Below, one piece after another: positions 1-8,389 of a DNA stretch of 57,036 nucleotides. Each line of letters opens with the position of its first letter. The stretch's first letter is position 1. The notes under the pieces are model-generated. The model worked only from the letters and a program-made list of their open reading frames with translations, had not been told where the DNA came from and did not search any database. Both the position numbers and the translations under genes were made by a program. Source of the DNA: Xanthomonas cassavae CFBP 4642 (GTDB taxonomy: Bacteria > Pseudomonadota > Gammaproteobacteria > Xanthomonadales > Xanthomonadaceae); the NCBI RefSeq assembly GCF_000454545.1, contig NZ_CM002139.1, positions 4,490,777 to 4,547,812 of the forward strand, read 5' to 3'.

Positions 1-4
1 TTCC

Positions 5-23
5 GGCCTGGCGCCGCCAGGCC
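5..23. terminator. Hairpin upstream of gpE
   Basis: GGCCTGGC and GCCAGGCC form an 8-bp stem with a 3-nt loop, just before the first phage gene. There is no U-tract, so it may be a processing or attenuation hairpin between the preceding tail gene (outside the window) and gpE. Confidence 0.35.
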
Positions 24-42
24 TCAGCCCTGAGACCTTCCG

Positions 43-342
43 ATGACCCCGACCTTTTCCCCAGCCATTCCCCTCGACCAGCCCATCACGCGCGGCGAGC
101 AGACCATCACCGATCTCAAGGTGCGCAAGCCCGGCGCCGGTGAGTTGCGCGGCCTCAAGCTCGCCGAGCTGCTGCAGATGGATGTCACTGCGCTGGCAAC
201 GCTGCTGCCGCGCATCTCTTCGCCCACGCTGACCACTGCCGACGTCAACGCGATGGATCCGGCCGATCTGTTGGCGGTCGGCCAGGAGGTGGCGCTTTTT
301 TTGCCGAAGGCACAGAGGGAAGTGGTTTCCCCGACTGCGTAG
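43..342 (+). CDS. P2 gpE-like phage tail assembly protein (pre-frameshift product)
   Basis: A 99-aa protein that resembles the P2 gpE tail assembly chaperone family (Phage_TAC_7 type), the small cytoplasmic factors that help tail tubes assemble on the tape measure. The N-terminal half has the typical pattern: a run of proline and charged residues, 'RGEQTITDLKVRKPGAGELRG', then an 'LKLAELLQMDV' helix. The gene lies directly before a gpE'-type ORF and a tape-measure start, which is the P2 order. Codons 85-87 read CTT TTT TTG, a classical slip site, so part of the translation should continue as gpE+E' to position 464. The first base of the window is only 42 nt upstream, so the preceding tail-tube gene is not seen. 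Confidence 0.8.
   Translation: MTPTFSPAIPLDQPITRGEQTITDLKVRKPGAGELRGLKLAELLQMDVTALATLLPRISSPTLTTADVNAMDPADLLAVGQEVALFLPKAQREVVSPTA
297..303 (+). promoter_or_regulatory. -1 ribosomal frameshift slip site (T TTT TTG)
   Basis: The heptamer T TTT TTG is in the X XXY YYZ register of the gpE reading frame (codons CTT TTT TTG from position 295). After a -1 slip the frame stays open from 303 through the gpE' ORF to the stop at 462-464, and it contains the gpE' ATG at 351 in frame. P2 makes gpE+E' by the same mechanism at the same heptamer, so sequence and family knowledge agree. Confidence 0.8.
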
Positions 343-350
343 AGGATGCG

Positions 351-464
351 ATGGCCGACATCGCGGCCATCTTCCACTGGCCGCCGTCTGAGATGGACGG
401 CTGGTCGCTGCACGAACTCACGGCGTGGCGCGAGCGTGCCCGCCTGCGAAGCGGAGCCGAATGA
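351..464 (+). CDS. P2 gpE'-like tail protein (frameshift extension)
   Basis: A 37-aa ORF with the GpE-family signature 'IFHWPPSEMDGWSLHEL...WRERA', nearly the whole of the short P2 GpE' domain. It sits in the -1 frame relative to gpE and is open back to the slip site at 297-303, so its main product is probably the C-terminal part of a gpE+E' fusion of about 139 residues. The ATG at 351 may or may not be used for independent initiation. Its stop overlaps an ATG at 461 that opens only a 10-codon ORF, which ends immediately before the tape-measure start (TAAATG), suggesting translational coupling. Confidence 0.75.
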   Translation: MADIAAIFHWPPSEMDGWSLHELTAWRERARLRSGAE

Positions 465-493
465 TGCCCTACCCGAACCACGAGGCCGCCTAA

Positions 494-1636
494 ATGGCGG
501 CCTCCGACAATCTGCGCCTGCAGGTCATCCTGGGCGCCGTCGACCGCGCCACCGGTCCGTTCCGGCGCGTGCTGAGCGGTAGCCGCGGCGTTGCCACCGC
601 GCTGCGCAACCAGCGCGACGCGCTGCGCCAGCTCAACAGCCAACACCGCGACATCGGCGCCTATCGCGAGCAGGTCGCGCTGGCACAGCGCGCCAAGGCC
701 ACGCTCGATGCGCAGCGGCAATCGGTGCGCACGCTTGCCCAACAGATCAAGGCCACCAGCACGCCCACCGCTGCGATGCCGAGTTCGAGCGTGCTGTGCG
801 CACCGCACGCGAACTCAAGACCGCACACGGTGCGCAGGAGGCCGGCCAAGGACTTCTTCGGCGGCGGCACGCTGGCAACACGCGGCGTGCGCAATGGCGG
901 CAACGAGACCTATGAGCCACCGTTTCGCGGCACGATCGTGATCACCCAGAACGCTGCGGTGGATGCCAGCGAAGCGATCCTCACGCGCATCGTGAAGCTG
1001 CACTTCAAACGCCCGCAGGTCACCACCGAAAGCCGCATCGCGGCCGACAACCTCAACGCGCTGCAGGTCGAAGAAGTCAGCTACTTCCTTGTGCGTGCCG
1101 TCCGCCAGGAGCGCGCCATCCTCGATCTGTTCGCCGAGCGGGTGAAGGTGTTTGGGGCCAAGCTACGCGCGCAGCAGGATCTGCGCCTGGAACGCGTCAT
1201 CAAGAACCACGCCCAGATGCTGGCGCTGTTCGACTGCCTGCGCCTGGTCATCACCATCCCTGACGACATGGTCGAGCAGACGCGGCTGGCGCTGTTGGAC
1301 ATGGCGCTGGAACGGCAGAAGGCGATCAGCGCCGACCACGCGATGGTCAACGAGTTCTGGGAGGTTTACGAATACCTCGAAGCCACCGGCCACGGTAAAG
1401 CCGTCGTCAACCACAGCCGCGACGCGCAGCGCATTGCGATCAACCTCAATCACTTCGCGGCACGGGCCGCGCAGTTCAGTCAGCCCGTGCCCGATCTCAA
1501 GGTGCTGCGTGCGCTGCTCGGAGACTCGCGCCGGCACAAGTTCATCGGCGCGAACGTGGCCGTCAACAGCGCTGTCCTCAAGGACGACCTGACTGGCGTC
1601 GGTACCACCGTTAAGTGCTGGGTGTTCGCCAAATGA
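494..1636 (+). pseudogene. Chimeric ORF: tape-measure N-terminus joined to primase-like C-terminus
   Basis: The ORF encodes 380 aa but is a composite. Residues 1 to about 94 look like the start of a P2 gpT-type tape-measure protein (LRLQVILGAVDRATGPFRRVL, then a coiled-coil-like stretch). Near position 779 one base appears to be missing: the natural frame continues out of register as 'EFERAVRTARELKTAHGAQEAG' (two adjacent pieces) from 781. Near 845-851 the sequence switches to the end of a phage Toprim/primase-type protein (KDFFGGGTLATRGVRNGG, then VITQNAAVDASEAILTRI), back in the ORF frame. Most of the tape measure and the primase N-terminus are absent. The expected intervening genes (rest of tail, gpU/X/D, repressor) are also gone, so this is a deletion joint and the protein is very probably non-functional as either parent. 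Native tape measures are usually many hundreds of residues long. Confidence 0.75.
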
Positions 1637-1652
1637 GCGCGCTTTCTCATGT

Positions 1653-1672
1653 TGGAAATTTCTGGAAATTTT
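1653..1672. repeat. Two tandem TGGAAATTT 10-mers (operator-like)
   Basis: TGGAAATTTC is followed directly by TGGAAATTTT, a helical-turn-spaced direct repeat right after the chimeric ORF and just before TTGACT at 1675-1680. It could be a protein binding site for the promoter of the immunity/early region. No -10 box at good spacing is obvious. Confidence 0.3.
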
Positions 1673-1731
1673 CGTTGACTTTCACTCAGCAGCAGAGCAA
1701 CCATTACTGCGTCGCCGCACAATCGGCGACC

Positions 1732-1956
1732 GGGTTTGACAGCCCGACTAGGAGGCGCACCAGCGCCCATCGATCGATGCACGGCGCTTTTTTCATGCCC
1801 GCTGTGTCGTCGTGGGTACGTGCCAGCCAGTTCTATGGCGGGCGGTGTGCGGAGGCCTTCGGGCCTGCCGGTGACTCCTACCGGTCTGTCAACCGCGCAT
1901 CGTCCGCCACCCCGTTTGACAGCGTTGTGGCGGACTCCAACAACTTAGGAGCCTGC
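1732..1956 (+). ncRNA. P4/C4-like antisense-RNA immunity leader
   Basis: This 225-nt region precedes the early operon. It contains two sense copies of a motif: GGTTTGACAGCCCGACTAGGAG at about 1733-1753, and GTTTGACAGC at 1914-1923 followed by TAGGAG at 1946-1951, the second being the ribosome-binding region of the next gene. Between them, 1873-1893 reads CTCCTACCGGTCTGTCAACC, the reverse complement of that motif. A small RNA from this middle part could therefore pair with both flanking copies, as P4 CI RNA and the P1/P7 C4 RNAs do. A stem AGCGCC/GGCGCT followed by six Ts (1762-1793) looks like the premature terminator such systems use. The GGCCTTCGGGCC hairpin at about 1855-1866 would form an RNA stem-loop. 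The translated frame here also resembles the Ash/Icd-like ORFs that overlap these loci. Exact RNA ends are unknown. Confidence 0.55.
1762..1794 (+). terminator. Premature terminator in immunity leader
   Basis: AGCGCC (1762-1767) pairs with GGCGCT (1783-1788). The loop contains the palindrome CATCGATCGATG, and the stem runs into six Ts. Its position between the first target copy and the antisense segment fits attenuation of the early operon. Confidence 0.55.
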
Positions 1957-2175
1957 ATGTCTTACGACGCCCAAGAAGCGCCGGCAAATGCCGCGCGTCA
2001 GATCGCCCATTACTTCGGCCTGATCGCCGACACCCTCGACTGGAACCACACCGCCTGGCTCACCCTGCAGGCGAAGCTGCAGGCCATGGGCAAAGCACCC
2101 GAGGCGCTGACGTTGGCCGATGTCGAGGCTGCCATTTCCAGCATCAATGCCGACCTGGCCGAGGTGCGCCAGTGA
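1957..2175 (+). CDS. Small prophage early protein, unknown function
   Basis: 72 aa, first gene of the early cassette. The start was chosen at ATG 1957 because TAGGAG lies 6-11 nt upstream; the frame is open far upstream only because it crosses the immunity RNA. The protein is helical and acidic, with no motif I recognise (starts MSYDAQEAPANAARQIAHYF). Its ribosome-binding site is one of the two motif copies complementary to the putative antisense RNA, so this gene is a likely direct target of the immunity control. Its stop overlaps the next start by 4 bp (GTGA). Confidence 0.65.
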   Translation: MSYDAQEAPANAARQIAHYFGLIADTLDWNHTAWLTLQAKLQAMGKAPEALTLADVEAAISSINADLAEVRQ

Positions 2176-2459
2176 GCCGGCGCGACATGCACAAGGCGCT
2201 GCGCGTCGCTCCCGGCGTCTACCTGCTCGTGCAGATCCGGGCGACCGATGTGCTGGCCGAGCTCTACGCCGACGGTCTGCATGATCGCCCACCGGTGATG
2301 TTCGCCTGCAGCGCGATTGACGAGCCGAGCGCGTTGTTTCTTGTCGATGACGGAACTGGCCTGATCATCGGCTCGTTGCACGTGATCATGCCGGAAGCCG
2401 AGGCCGCCGCGCTGCAGGAATGGGTCATCGAGCGCATGCCTGCATTGGAGGTGGCTTGA
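2172..2459 (+). CDS. Prophage early protein, unknown function
   Basis: 95 aa with GTG start at 2172, overlapping the previous stop by 4 bp. The sequence has a compact alpha/beta look (VYLLVQIRATDVLAELYADG, ALFLVDDGTGLIIGSLHVI) and no recognised catalytic motif. It is part of a run of nine small genes joined by stop/start overlaps, which implies a single translated transcript between the immunity region and the integrase. Confidence 0.6.
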   Translation: MSRRDMHKALRVAPGVYLLVQIRATDVLAELYADGLHDRPPVMFACSAIDEPSALFLVDDGTGLIIGSLHVIMPEAEAAALQEWVIERMPALEVA

Positions 2460-2731
2460 TGGACGCCGCTCACCCGAACACACAGCTGCCAGAGGACGCT
2501 GACTTCTCGATCAGCGAAGAAGGTCAGTCCCGGCTTTGGCTCGCCTACCACGCGACCACATTGCTCGCCGCGCTGACCAACGATATCGCGATCGAGGCTG
2601 GCATCAATCACGACGGACCGGCGGCAGTGGCCGAATACATTCGCCACGAATTGCTTGATGTCCTCAGCAGCGCGCAGCGTCTGCGTGAGCCTGACCCCAG
2701 CATCCCGCCATCCGGCGCCGACCTGATCTAA
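2459..2731 (+). CDS. Prophage early protein, unknown function
   Basis: 90 aa, starting at ATG 2459 inside the TGATG overlap with the upstream gene. Acidic N-terminus, then helices (LWLAYHATTLLAALTNDIAI; AAVAEYIRHELLDVLSSAQRL). No family recognised. A longer frame opens at 2420, but the overlapping start fits the coupling seen throughout the cassette. Confidence 0.6.
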   Translation: MDAAHPNTQLPEDADFSISEEGQSRLWLAYHATTLLAALTNDIAIEAGINHDGPAAVAEYIRHELLDVLSSAQRLREPDPSIPPSGADLI

Positions 2732-2808
2732 CCCGCACCAGCGGGCCGGCGGGCGGTGCTCGAACACCGCCCCAAGGCCCTCCACCAACGCAACTTTGGA
2801 GAGTCGAT

Positions 2809-3234
2809 ATGCAACAGCACACTGGAACACGTCCAGCCGCGGCAGCACGTCTGCTGGCTTCGGGCACCGGACCCGGCCCGGAGGCTACCACGCCGGCCGT
2901 CGTCGCCTACGATCGCAGCATGGGCGACTGCTCAGCGACCATCACCACGCACGTCACACATGGTCCGGTCGTGGTCACTGCCGTCCTGAACATGGGGCCG
3001 CTTCGCCAGGTGCGTCAGTCCTGGGAGCGGCGTCGCGGCACTGGTACTGGCTGGAAGCTCGTCGACGGCCCCCGCCTGTGGACCACGGCGGAAGATCGCA
3101 TTAGCACGGAGTTGGCCGAGTTCATGGATGGCCTGGACTTCCCCTTTGATCTGGCCAATATGCTGCCGCGCAGGCCAACTGCAGCTGCTGCAGCTGCGGT
3201 AGCGCAGGCCGCACGGGAGGTGGCCAATGGGTGA
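2809..3234 (+). CDS. Prophage protein, unknown function
   Basis: 141 aa with TTGGAGAG a few bases before ATG 2809. The N-terminus is low-complexity (Ala/Gly/Pro). A beta-rich middle follows (ATITTHVTHGPVVVTAVLNM), then a segment with W residues (SWERRRGTGTGWKLVDGPRLW) and an Ala-rich end. I do not recognise the family. It overlaps the next gene by 8 bp. Confidence 0.6.
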   Translation: MQQHTGTRPAAAARLLASGTGPGPEATTPAVVAYDRSMGDCSATITTHVTHGPVVVTAVLNMGPLRQVRQSWERRRGTGTGWKLVDGPRLWTTAEDRISTELAEFMDGLDFPFDLANMLPRRPTAAAAAAVAQAAREVANG

Positions 3235-3409
3235 GTTGCTTGCCCTGGTGGTGGTCCTGGCGCCGGCGGCCGGTGGCGCGCTGGTCTACAAGCTGTGGTC
3301 GACGCGCCGTCCGCGCCTCACCCAGACCGGCCTGGCCGTTGGACAGGTGCCACAGCGCCTGCGTCGCCGCACTCGCATGGCTGTGCGGCGGGAGGCTGCT
3401 CATGGCTGA
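3227..3409 (+). CDS. Small prophage membrane protein
   Basis: 60 aa. One hydrophobic segment at residues 3-22 (LLALVVVLAPAAGGALVYKL) is followed by a strongly basic tail, which predicts a single-pass inner-membrane peptide with its tail in the cytoplasm. It overlaps both neighbours by 8 bp. Function unknown. Confidence 0.5.
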   Translation: MGELLALVVVLAPAAGGALVYKLWSTRRPRLTQTGLAVGQVPQRLRRRTRMAVRREAAHG

Positions 3410-3551
3410 TCGCCTGGAATCTTCCGGGCAACTGATTCTGACCTGCGACGAACAGCAGGCGCGCACCTGGTCGGTACGCTGGGGGTTGCGCCTCATCCGT
3501 GCTGAGGAAGCACGCGCCCAGCTCGGCGCCGCATGGAGGACGCAGCCATGA
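3402..3551 (+). CDS. Small prophage protein
   Basis: 49 aa, starting at ATG 3402 eight bases before the upstream gene ends, with GGGAGGCTGCTC before the start. It overlaps the next start by 4 bp (ATGA at 3548-3551). No recognised domain. Called because of the unbroken chain of overlaps on both sides. Confidence 0.5.
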   Translation: MADRLESSGQLILTCDEQQARTWSVRWGLRLIRAEEARAQLGAAWRTQP

Positions 3552-3772
3552 ACCTGCAACGCACGATTGAGGTTGCTCGCGCCGCTGCGCGTATGGGAGG
3601 GCCCGGCCCTTTGTCCACTGGGGAGGCGCTGACCGCCGCTCTGGTGCTGAATCGTGCCGATTGGCTGGCGGAGATGGACTACACCATTGCCGAGGCGCTG
3701 GACCGGATCGACTCCGACACCGTGCAGCATCAGCGGGATGCCGAGCGCGCATTGCGCCAGGAGGGGCCATGA
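3548..3772 (+). CDS. Small prophage protein
   Basis: 74 aa. ATG 3548 was chosen over an in-frame ATG at 3533 because GGAGGA lies 8 nt before it and it forms the ATGA overlap. Largely helical, with two predicted helices (RTIEVARAAARM; WLAEMDYTIAEALDRI). Function unknown. Confidence 0.55.
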   Translation: MNLQRTIEVARAAARMGGPGPLSTGEALTAALVLNRADWLAEMDYTIAEALDRIDSDTVQHQRDAERALRQEGP

Positions 3773-4041
3773 CGCAACGTCAGGTCAACCACGATAGTCC
3801 TTTGCCACCCTGCACGAACGGGCACTTGTCTCGCCATGTGCTCGACGCCCGCCGCCCCGAGGCGGGCGGCGGGCACTTCATCGAGTGCGCATGTGGGCGC
3901 ACACAAAAGCACCCCAGCTTCGAGTTGGCCATGACCGAATGGCGGCGTGCTCATCGCATCCGCACCCCTCGTCAGTCACGTCCCTGCGCACAGAACGTCG
4001 TGCAGCTCGGTCTGCGCTTCACCGGCACGCGTCAGCGATGA
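3769..4041 (+). CDS. Small Cys/His-containing prophage protein
   Basis: 90 aa with GGAGGGGCC before ATG 3769. Cys and His residues are arranged as C-x-NGH...H...FIECACGR, which could bind zinc. The following part is basic (EWRRAHRIRTPRQSR). This layout is common in small phage proteins that bind nucleic acid, but that role is an inference. ATGA overlaps occur at both ends. Confidence 0.55.
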   Translation: MTQRQVNHDSPLPPCTNGHLSRHVLDARRPEAGGGHFIECACGRTQKHPSFELAMTEWRRAHRIRTPRQSRPCAQNVVQLGLRFTGTRQR

Positions 4042-4247
4042 TCGATGGCGCAAACATGGAAGGGTTTCGCAGGGCTTGCGAGGCGCGCCACTGGCTAAGG
4101 CAGGGCTACGTGGACGCGGTCAGGGTGCGAGAACTGAGGCTCCGCATAGCCGCCCAGCGCGGCTATGCGGCTGCTGACTTGCTCGTGGAGGAAATGCGCG
4201 AGCAATGGCGGCACAGGCGGGAGTGGACCAAGGAGCAAGATGCATGA
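4038..4247 (+). CDS. Small basic helical prophage protein
   Basis: 69 aa, starting at ATG 4038 in an ATGA overlap. Rich in Arg and Glu with a probable long helix (AVRVRELRLRIAAQRGYAAA). No family recognised. It overlaps the DUF4224-like gene by 4 bp. Confidence 0.5.
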   Translation: MIDGANMEGFRRACEARHWLRQGYVDAVRVRELRLRIAAQRGYAAADLLVEEMREQWRHRREWTKEQDA

Positions 4248-4468
4248 GCGGTGAGGTACTTACGTTTGAGGATCTGCGGCGGCTGTGCGCACCGATTGGA
4301 CCCTCCCCCCGTACCGCGACCGTCGTGCGTTGGGCCAATGATCAGGGCATCCGATACAAATACGACGGTCGAGGGGGTATCTGGACAACGCTAGACGCGC
4401 TCAACGCCGCGCTGGGATTGCAGCAACACAACGACATCGAGATGGATACAGAACAGGAGCTGATGTAA
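4244..4468 (+). CDS. DUF4224-like protein, possible excisionase
   Basis: 74 aa. Residues 6-60 (LTFEDLRRLC, then VVRWANDQGIRYKYDGRGGIWTT in two steps) match the feel of DUF4224 and small winged-helix proteins often encoded immediately before phage integrases. Its stop and the integrase start share one base (TAATG). By position and fold it is the best candidate for a directionality factor (Xis), which is an inference. Confidence 0.6.
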   Translation: MSGEVLTFEDLRRLCAPIGPSPRTATVVRWANDQGIRYKYDGRGGIWTTLDALNAALGLQQHNDIEMDTEQELM

Positions 4469-5655
4469 TGGCAAGAGGCCGCAAGCGCAAATTCAATCCC
4501 CTCATACCATCTCACATTGATCAGGCCGCGCTCCCGCGCGGCCTTTATTGGGGGGATGGCCGGTGGTACGTCGTCGAGCCGCATCCCGAAGGTGGGAACA
4601 GACGAAAGCAAACCGTGGCCTACGCTGGAGCTCGTCTATCGGAACTGCACGGAATCATTGAGGAACGTGCAGGCAAGGGCATGCGAGGCACGTTGCGTTA
4701 TCTCTTTGATCGCTTCCATGAGTCGTTGGAGTTCAAGGAACTAGCGACCGACACGCAAGATGACTACAAGCGCTATGCCGACTCCATTGCCGACTATCTG
4801 CGCAAGGACGGATCGAAACTGGGCTCGGTCCAGGTTGATCGCATCACGACGCCTGTGATCCAGCGACTCGTGGAAGTTTTCGCAATGGGACGGCTTGCCA
4901 ACGATCACCAACCCGCGCTTCCTGCAACGCCCAGTAAAGCAAATCACCTTCACCGCTACTTACGTCGCACACTCGCATGGGGCATGCGTGTCGGCCTATG
5001 TAGATCAAATCCAGCCATCGGCGTGAGGCAAGCACGCGAAGCAAAGAAGCACCGTATGCCAACGCCGGCTGCATTCGACAAGGTGTTGACCTTCGCTCGT
5101 GAACGCGGCTCCCGTCCACCACACACAAAGGGTAGTTGCCCGAGCTACCTGGCGCCAGTCATGGTGCTCGCGTATAGCGCGCGCCTACGCGGCATCGAGG
5201 TGTGCACCCTCAATGACACACATAAGCAGCCAACAGGCATACATGCTCAGCGGCGCAAAGGATCACGCGATACGCTTACCGAGTGGGATCCTGAGATGAT
5301 CGAAGCGTGGGATTTCCTCGCAGCGCGGCGAACCGCGATCTGGAATAAGAAAGGCCGAAGCTTTCCAGTCCCTATCAAGGCCGAGGATCGGCGGCTACTC
5401 GTTGAACAGACTGGTAGCCCCATGGCTAAGTCATCTCTGGATAGTGCCTGGCAACGATTCATTACGCTCGCAATGACTGAAGGGATCATCACGAAGCGGG
5501 AGCGCTTTTCTCTGCATGGCCTCAAGCATCGCGGCATTACCGACACAGTGGGCAACCGGGGCGACAAACAAGATGCTGCAGGGCACGTAACACCAGCAAC
5601 GACAGGTCGCTATGACCACGCACTGCCAGTGGTAAAGCCGCCAAAGCGCAGCTAA
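4468..5655 (+). CDS. Prophage tyrosine integrase
   Basis: 395 aa, a phage tyrosine recombinase that would join phage and chromosomal att sites. The N-terminal region (about 1-75) is basic with an arm-binding look, the core-binding domain spans about 80-200, and the catalytic domain runs from about 205 to the end. Visible active-site residues are Arg241 (SARLRGIE), Lys264 (RRKGS), His350 (LHGLKHRG), His373 (GHVTP) and Tyr382 (TGRYDH). The second conserved Arg position is Lys353, a variant known in other phage integrases of the HxLK type. The gene ends 66 bp from the 3' end of a tRNA gene, as expected for an integrase next to its attachment site. Codon use is less GC3-biased than in the flanking chromosome, fitting horizontal origin. 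Confidence 0.92.
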   Translation: MARGRKRKFNPLIPSHIDQAALPRGLYWGDGRWYVVEPHPEGGNRRKQTVAYAGARLSELHGIIEERAGKGMRGTLRYLFDRFHESLEFKELATDTQDDYKRYADSIADYLRKDGSKLGSVQVDRITTPVIQRLVEVFAMGRLANDHQPALPATPSKANHLHRYLRRTLAWGMRVGLCRSNPAIGVRQAREAKKHRMPTPAAFDKVLTFARERGSRPPHTKGSCPSYLAPVMVLAYSARLRGIEVCTLNDTHKQPTGIHAQRRKGSRDTLTEWDPEMIEAWDFLAARRTAIWNKKGRSFPVPIKAEDRRLLVEQTGSPMAKSSLDSAWQRFITLAMTEGIITKRERFSLHGLKHRGITDTVGNRGDKQDAAGHVTPATTGRYDHALPVVKPPKRS

Positions 5656-5677
5656 TTTTCCCGGCAATTTTCCCGGC
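5654..5677. repeat. Two tandem AATTTTCCCGGC 12-mers
   Basis: Perfect direct repeat of 12 bp beginning on the last two bases of the integrase stop codon. It lies 45-68 bp from the tRNA 3' end, where integrase arm-type sites are normally found. Function inferred from position only. Confidence 0.45.
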
Positions 5678-5721
5678 AGCCCAAATCAGGGCGCTTGGCA
5701 GAAGCTAAGCTCTTGATTTTA

Positions 5722-5767
5722 TGGTGGGCCCAGAAGGATTCGAACCTTCAACCAAAGGATTATGAGT
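5722..5767. other. Presumed prophage attachment core in tRNA 3' half
   Basis: The integrase gene ends next to the tRNA 3' end, so recombination most likely took place within this 3' half and restored the tRNA. The second att copy should lie left of position 1. I found no second copy in the window, so the core length is not known. Confidence 0.5.
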
Positions 5768-5797
5768 CCTCTGCTCTAACCGTTGAGCTATAGGCCC
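5722..5797 (-). tRNA. tRNA with anticodon CAU (Ile2 or elongator Met)
   Basis: Reading the minus strand gives a full cloverleaf: acceptor GGGCCTA pairing with TGGGCCC, D-loop AGCTCAACGGTTAGAGC, anticodon stem-loop GGACTCATAATCC with CAU, T-loop GGTTCGAATCC, and an encoded CCA (76 nt in all). The CAU anticodon could read AUG, or AUA after lysidine modification. The acceptor and GGACTCATAATCC arm look more like tRNA-Ile2 than elongator Met, but I cannot settle that by eye. It is not initiator-like, since the three G:C pairs of the initiator anticodon stem are missing. Its 3' end points to the prophage, which marks it as the integration target. Confidence 0.93.
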
Positions 5798-5910
5798 GGT
5801 TGCACAGCGCTCGCTGGTGCCACATGCATGCATCGGGCCCACAGGAGTGGGGTAAGTTTACCTGTCTGTCTGCGGGCCTGTCTGCTGTATGTCAGGCACG
5901 CAACCATTCC

Positions 5911-6130
5911 TCACGCATCAGCAGTCTGTCGTTGCCTGTCGATCAGCTGGCGGCCTGCGCGGAAGCCCTGCGCGAGGGCGTCCTGATACGTGTCCCAGGT
6001 CTGTTGGTCACTGATCCGCGGCAGACGCGTGTTGCCGTTGTCGGCGTACACATCCACTCAAAGCGTCCACCTGGCCGTCGGTGAGGCCTACGCGGCGCGT
6101 ACGCGGATCTCGTGATCGCGGCAAGTGGTG
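5911..6130 (-). pseudogene. Frameshifted remnant of a small unknown protein
   Basis: On the minus strand, 6057-5911 encodes VYADNGNTRLPRISDQQTW and continues to RQLIDRQRQTADA before a stop. Immediately upstream, other frames carry GLTDGQVDAL (about 6090-6060) and CRDHEIRVRAA (about 6125-6088). Together these read like one small protein broken by two frameshifts. I do not recognise the family. A 48-codon product from the GTG at 6057 cannot be excluded. Confidence 0.4.
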
Positions 6131-6348
6131 GTCTTGAGGCGGCTTTGCCTACTCACGGGACGGTCTCGTTTCCATCCGCATGCCAACCTAGAAGCCACGG
6201 TTGGAACATCAGGTGAGATTGAAGGAAACATCCACTTAATAACGCGCTGCGGTGCGGTTTCGTCGCCAGAACGTAAGGCGATTCCGTCCGGGCGGCGCTG
6301 TTCCCCGGCAGCGCACGCCGCAAGCATCAGCGCAGCGGCCCCATAACG

Positions 6349-6376
6349 CAACAGCCCCGCATCTGCGGGGCTGTTG
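6349..6376 (-). terminator. rpoD transcription terminator
   Basis: CAACAGCCCCGC and GCGGGGCTGTTG form a 12-bp perfect stem with a 4-nt loop, 30 bp after the rpoD stop. The U-tract is poor on both strands, so it may be a weak or bidirectional terminator. Confidence 0.6.
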
Positions 6377-6406
6377 TGTGATCAGGTGACCATGCCGACC
6401 GACAAC

Positions 6407-8281
<1,875 letters not shown>

Positions 8282-8325
8282 GAGTGCTCGCGCCACCGGC
8301 TTTGAGATTGGAAAGAGAACCTAGC

Positions 8326-8354
8326 ATTATACCAGCGTGAAGCCCGGTCTGCCG
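8326..8354 (-). promoter_or_regulatory. rpoD promoter (extended -10)
   Basis: Reading the minus strand, TGGTATAATGCT gives a perfect TATAAT at 8331-8326 with an upstream TG. The -35 region (CGGCAG or similar, about 8349-8354) is poor, which an extended -10 compensates for. It lies 45 nt before the rpoD ATG. Confidence 0.7.
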
Positions 8355-8389
8355 GGATCAAGGCGGGACCGCTGGTAGACGTGCTGTAT

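Larger units (their letters stand above)
5798..6406. other. Gene-poor stretch with decayed remnants
   Basis: About 600 bp between the tRNA and rpoD. It holds a degenerate minus-strand coding remnant (5911-6130) and, on the minus strand from 6346, a short possible start with a lipobox-like LMLAAC that runs into unrelated frames. No intact gene is convincing. The rpoD hairpin lies at its right end. Confidence 0.6.

Noticed and set aside
1615..1956. Upstream extension of the first early gene as a coding region
   Set aside because: The extension crosses the terminator hairpin and the antisense motifs; the good ribosome-binding site is at 1946-1951. The frame similarity to Ash/Icd-like proteins is better explained by the conserved RNA.
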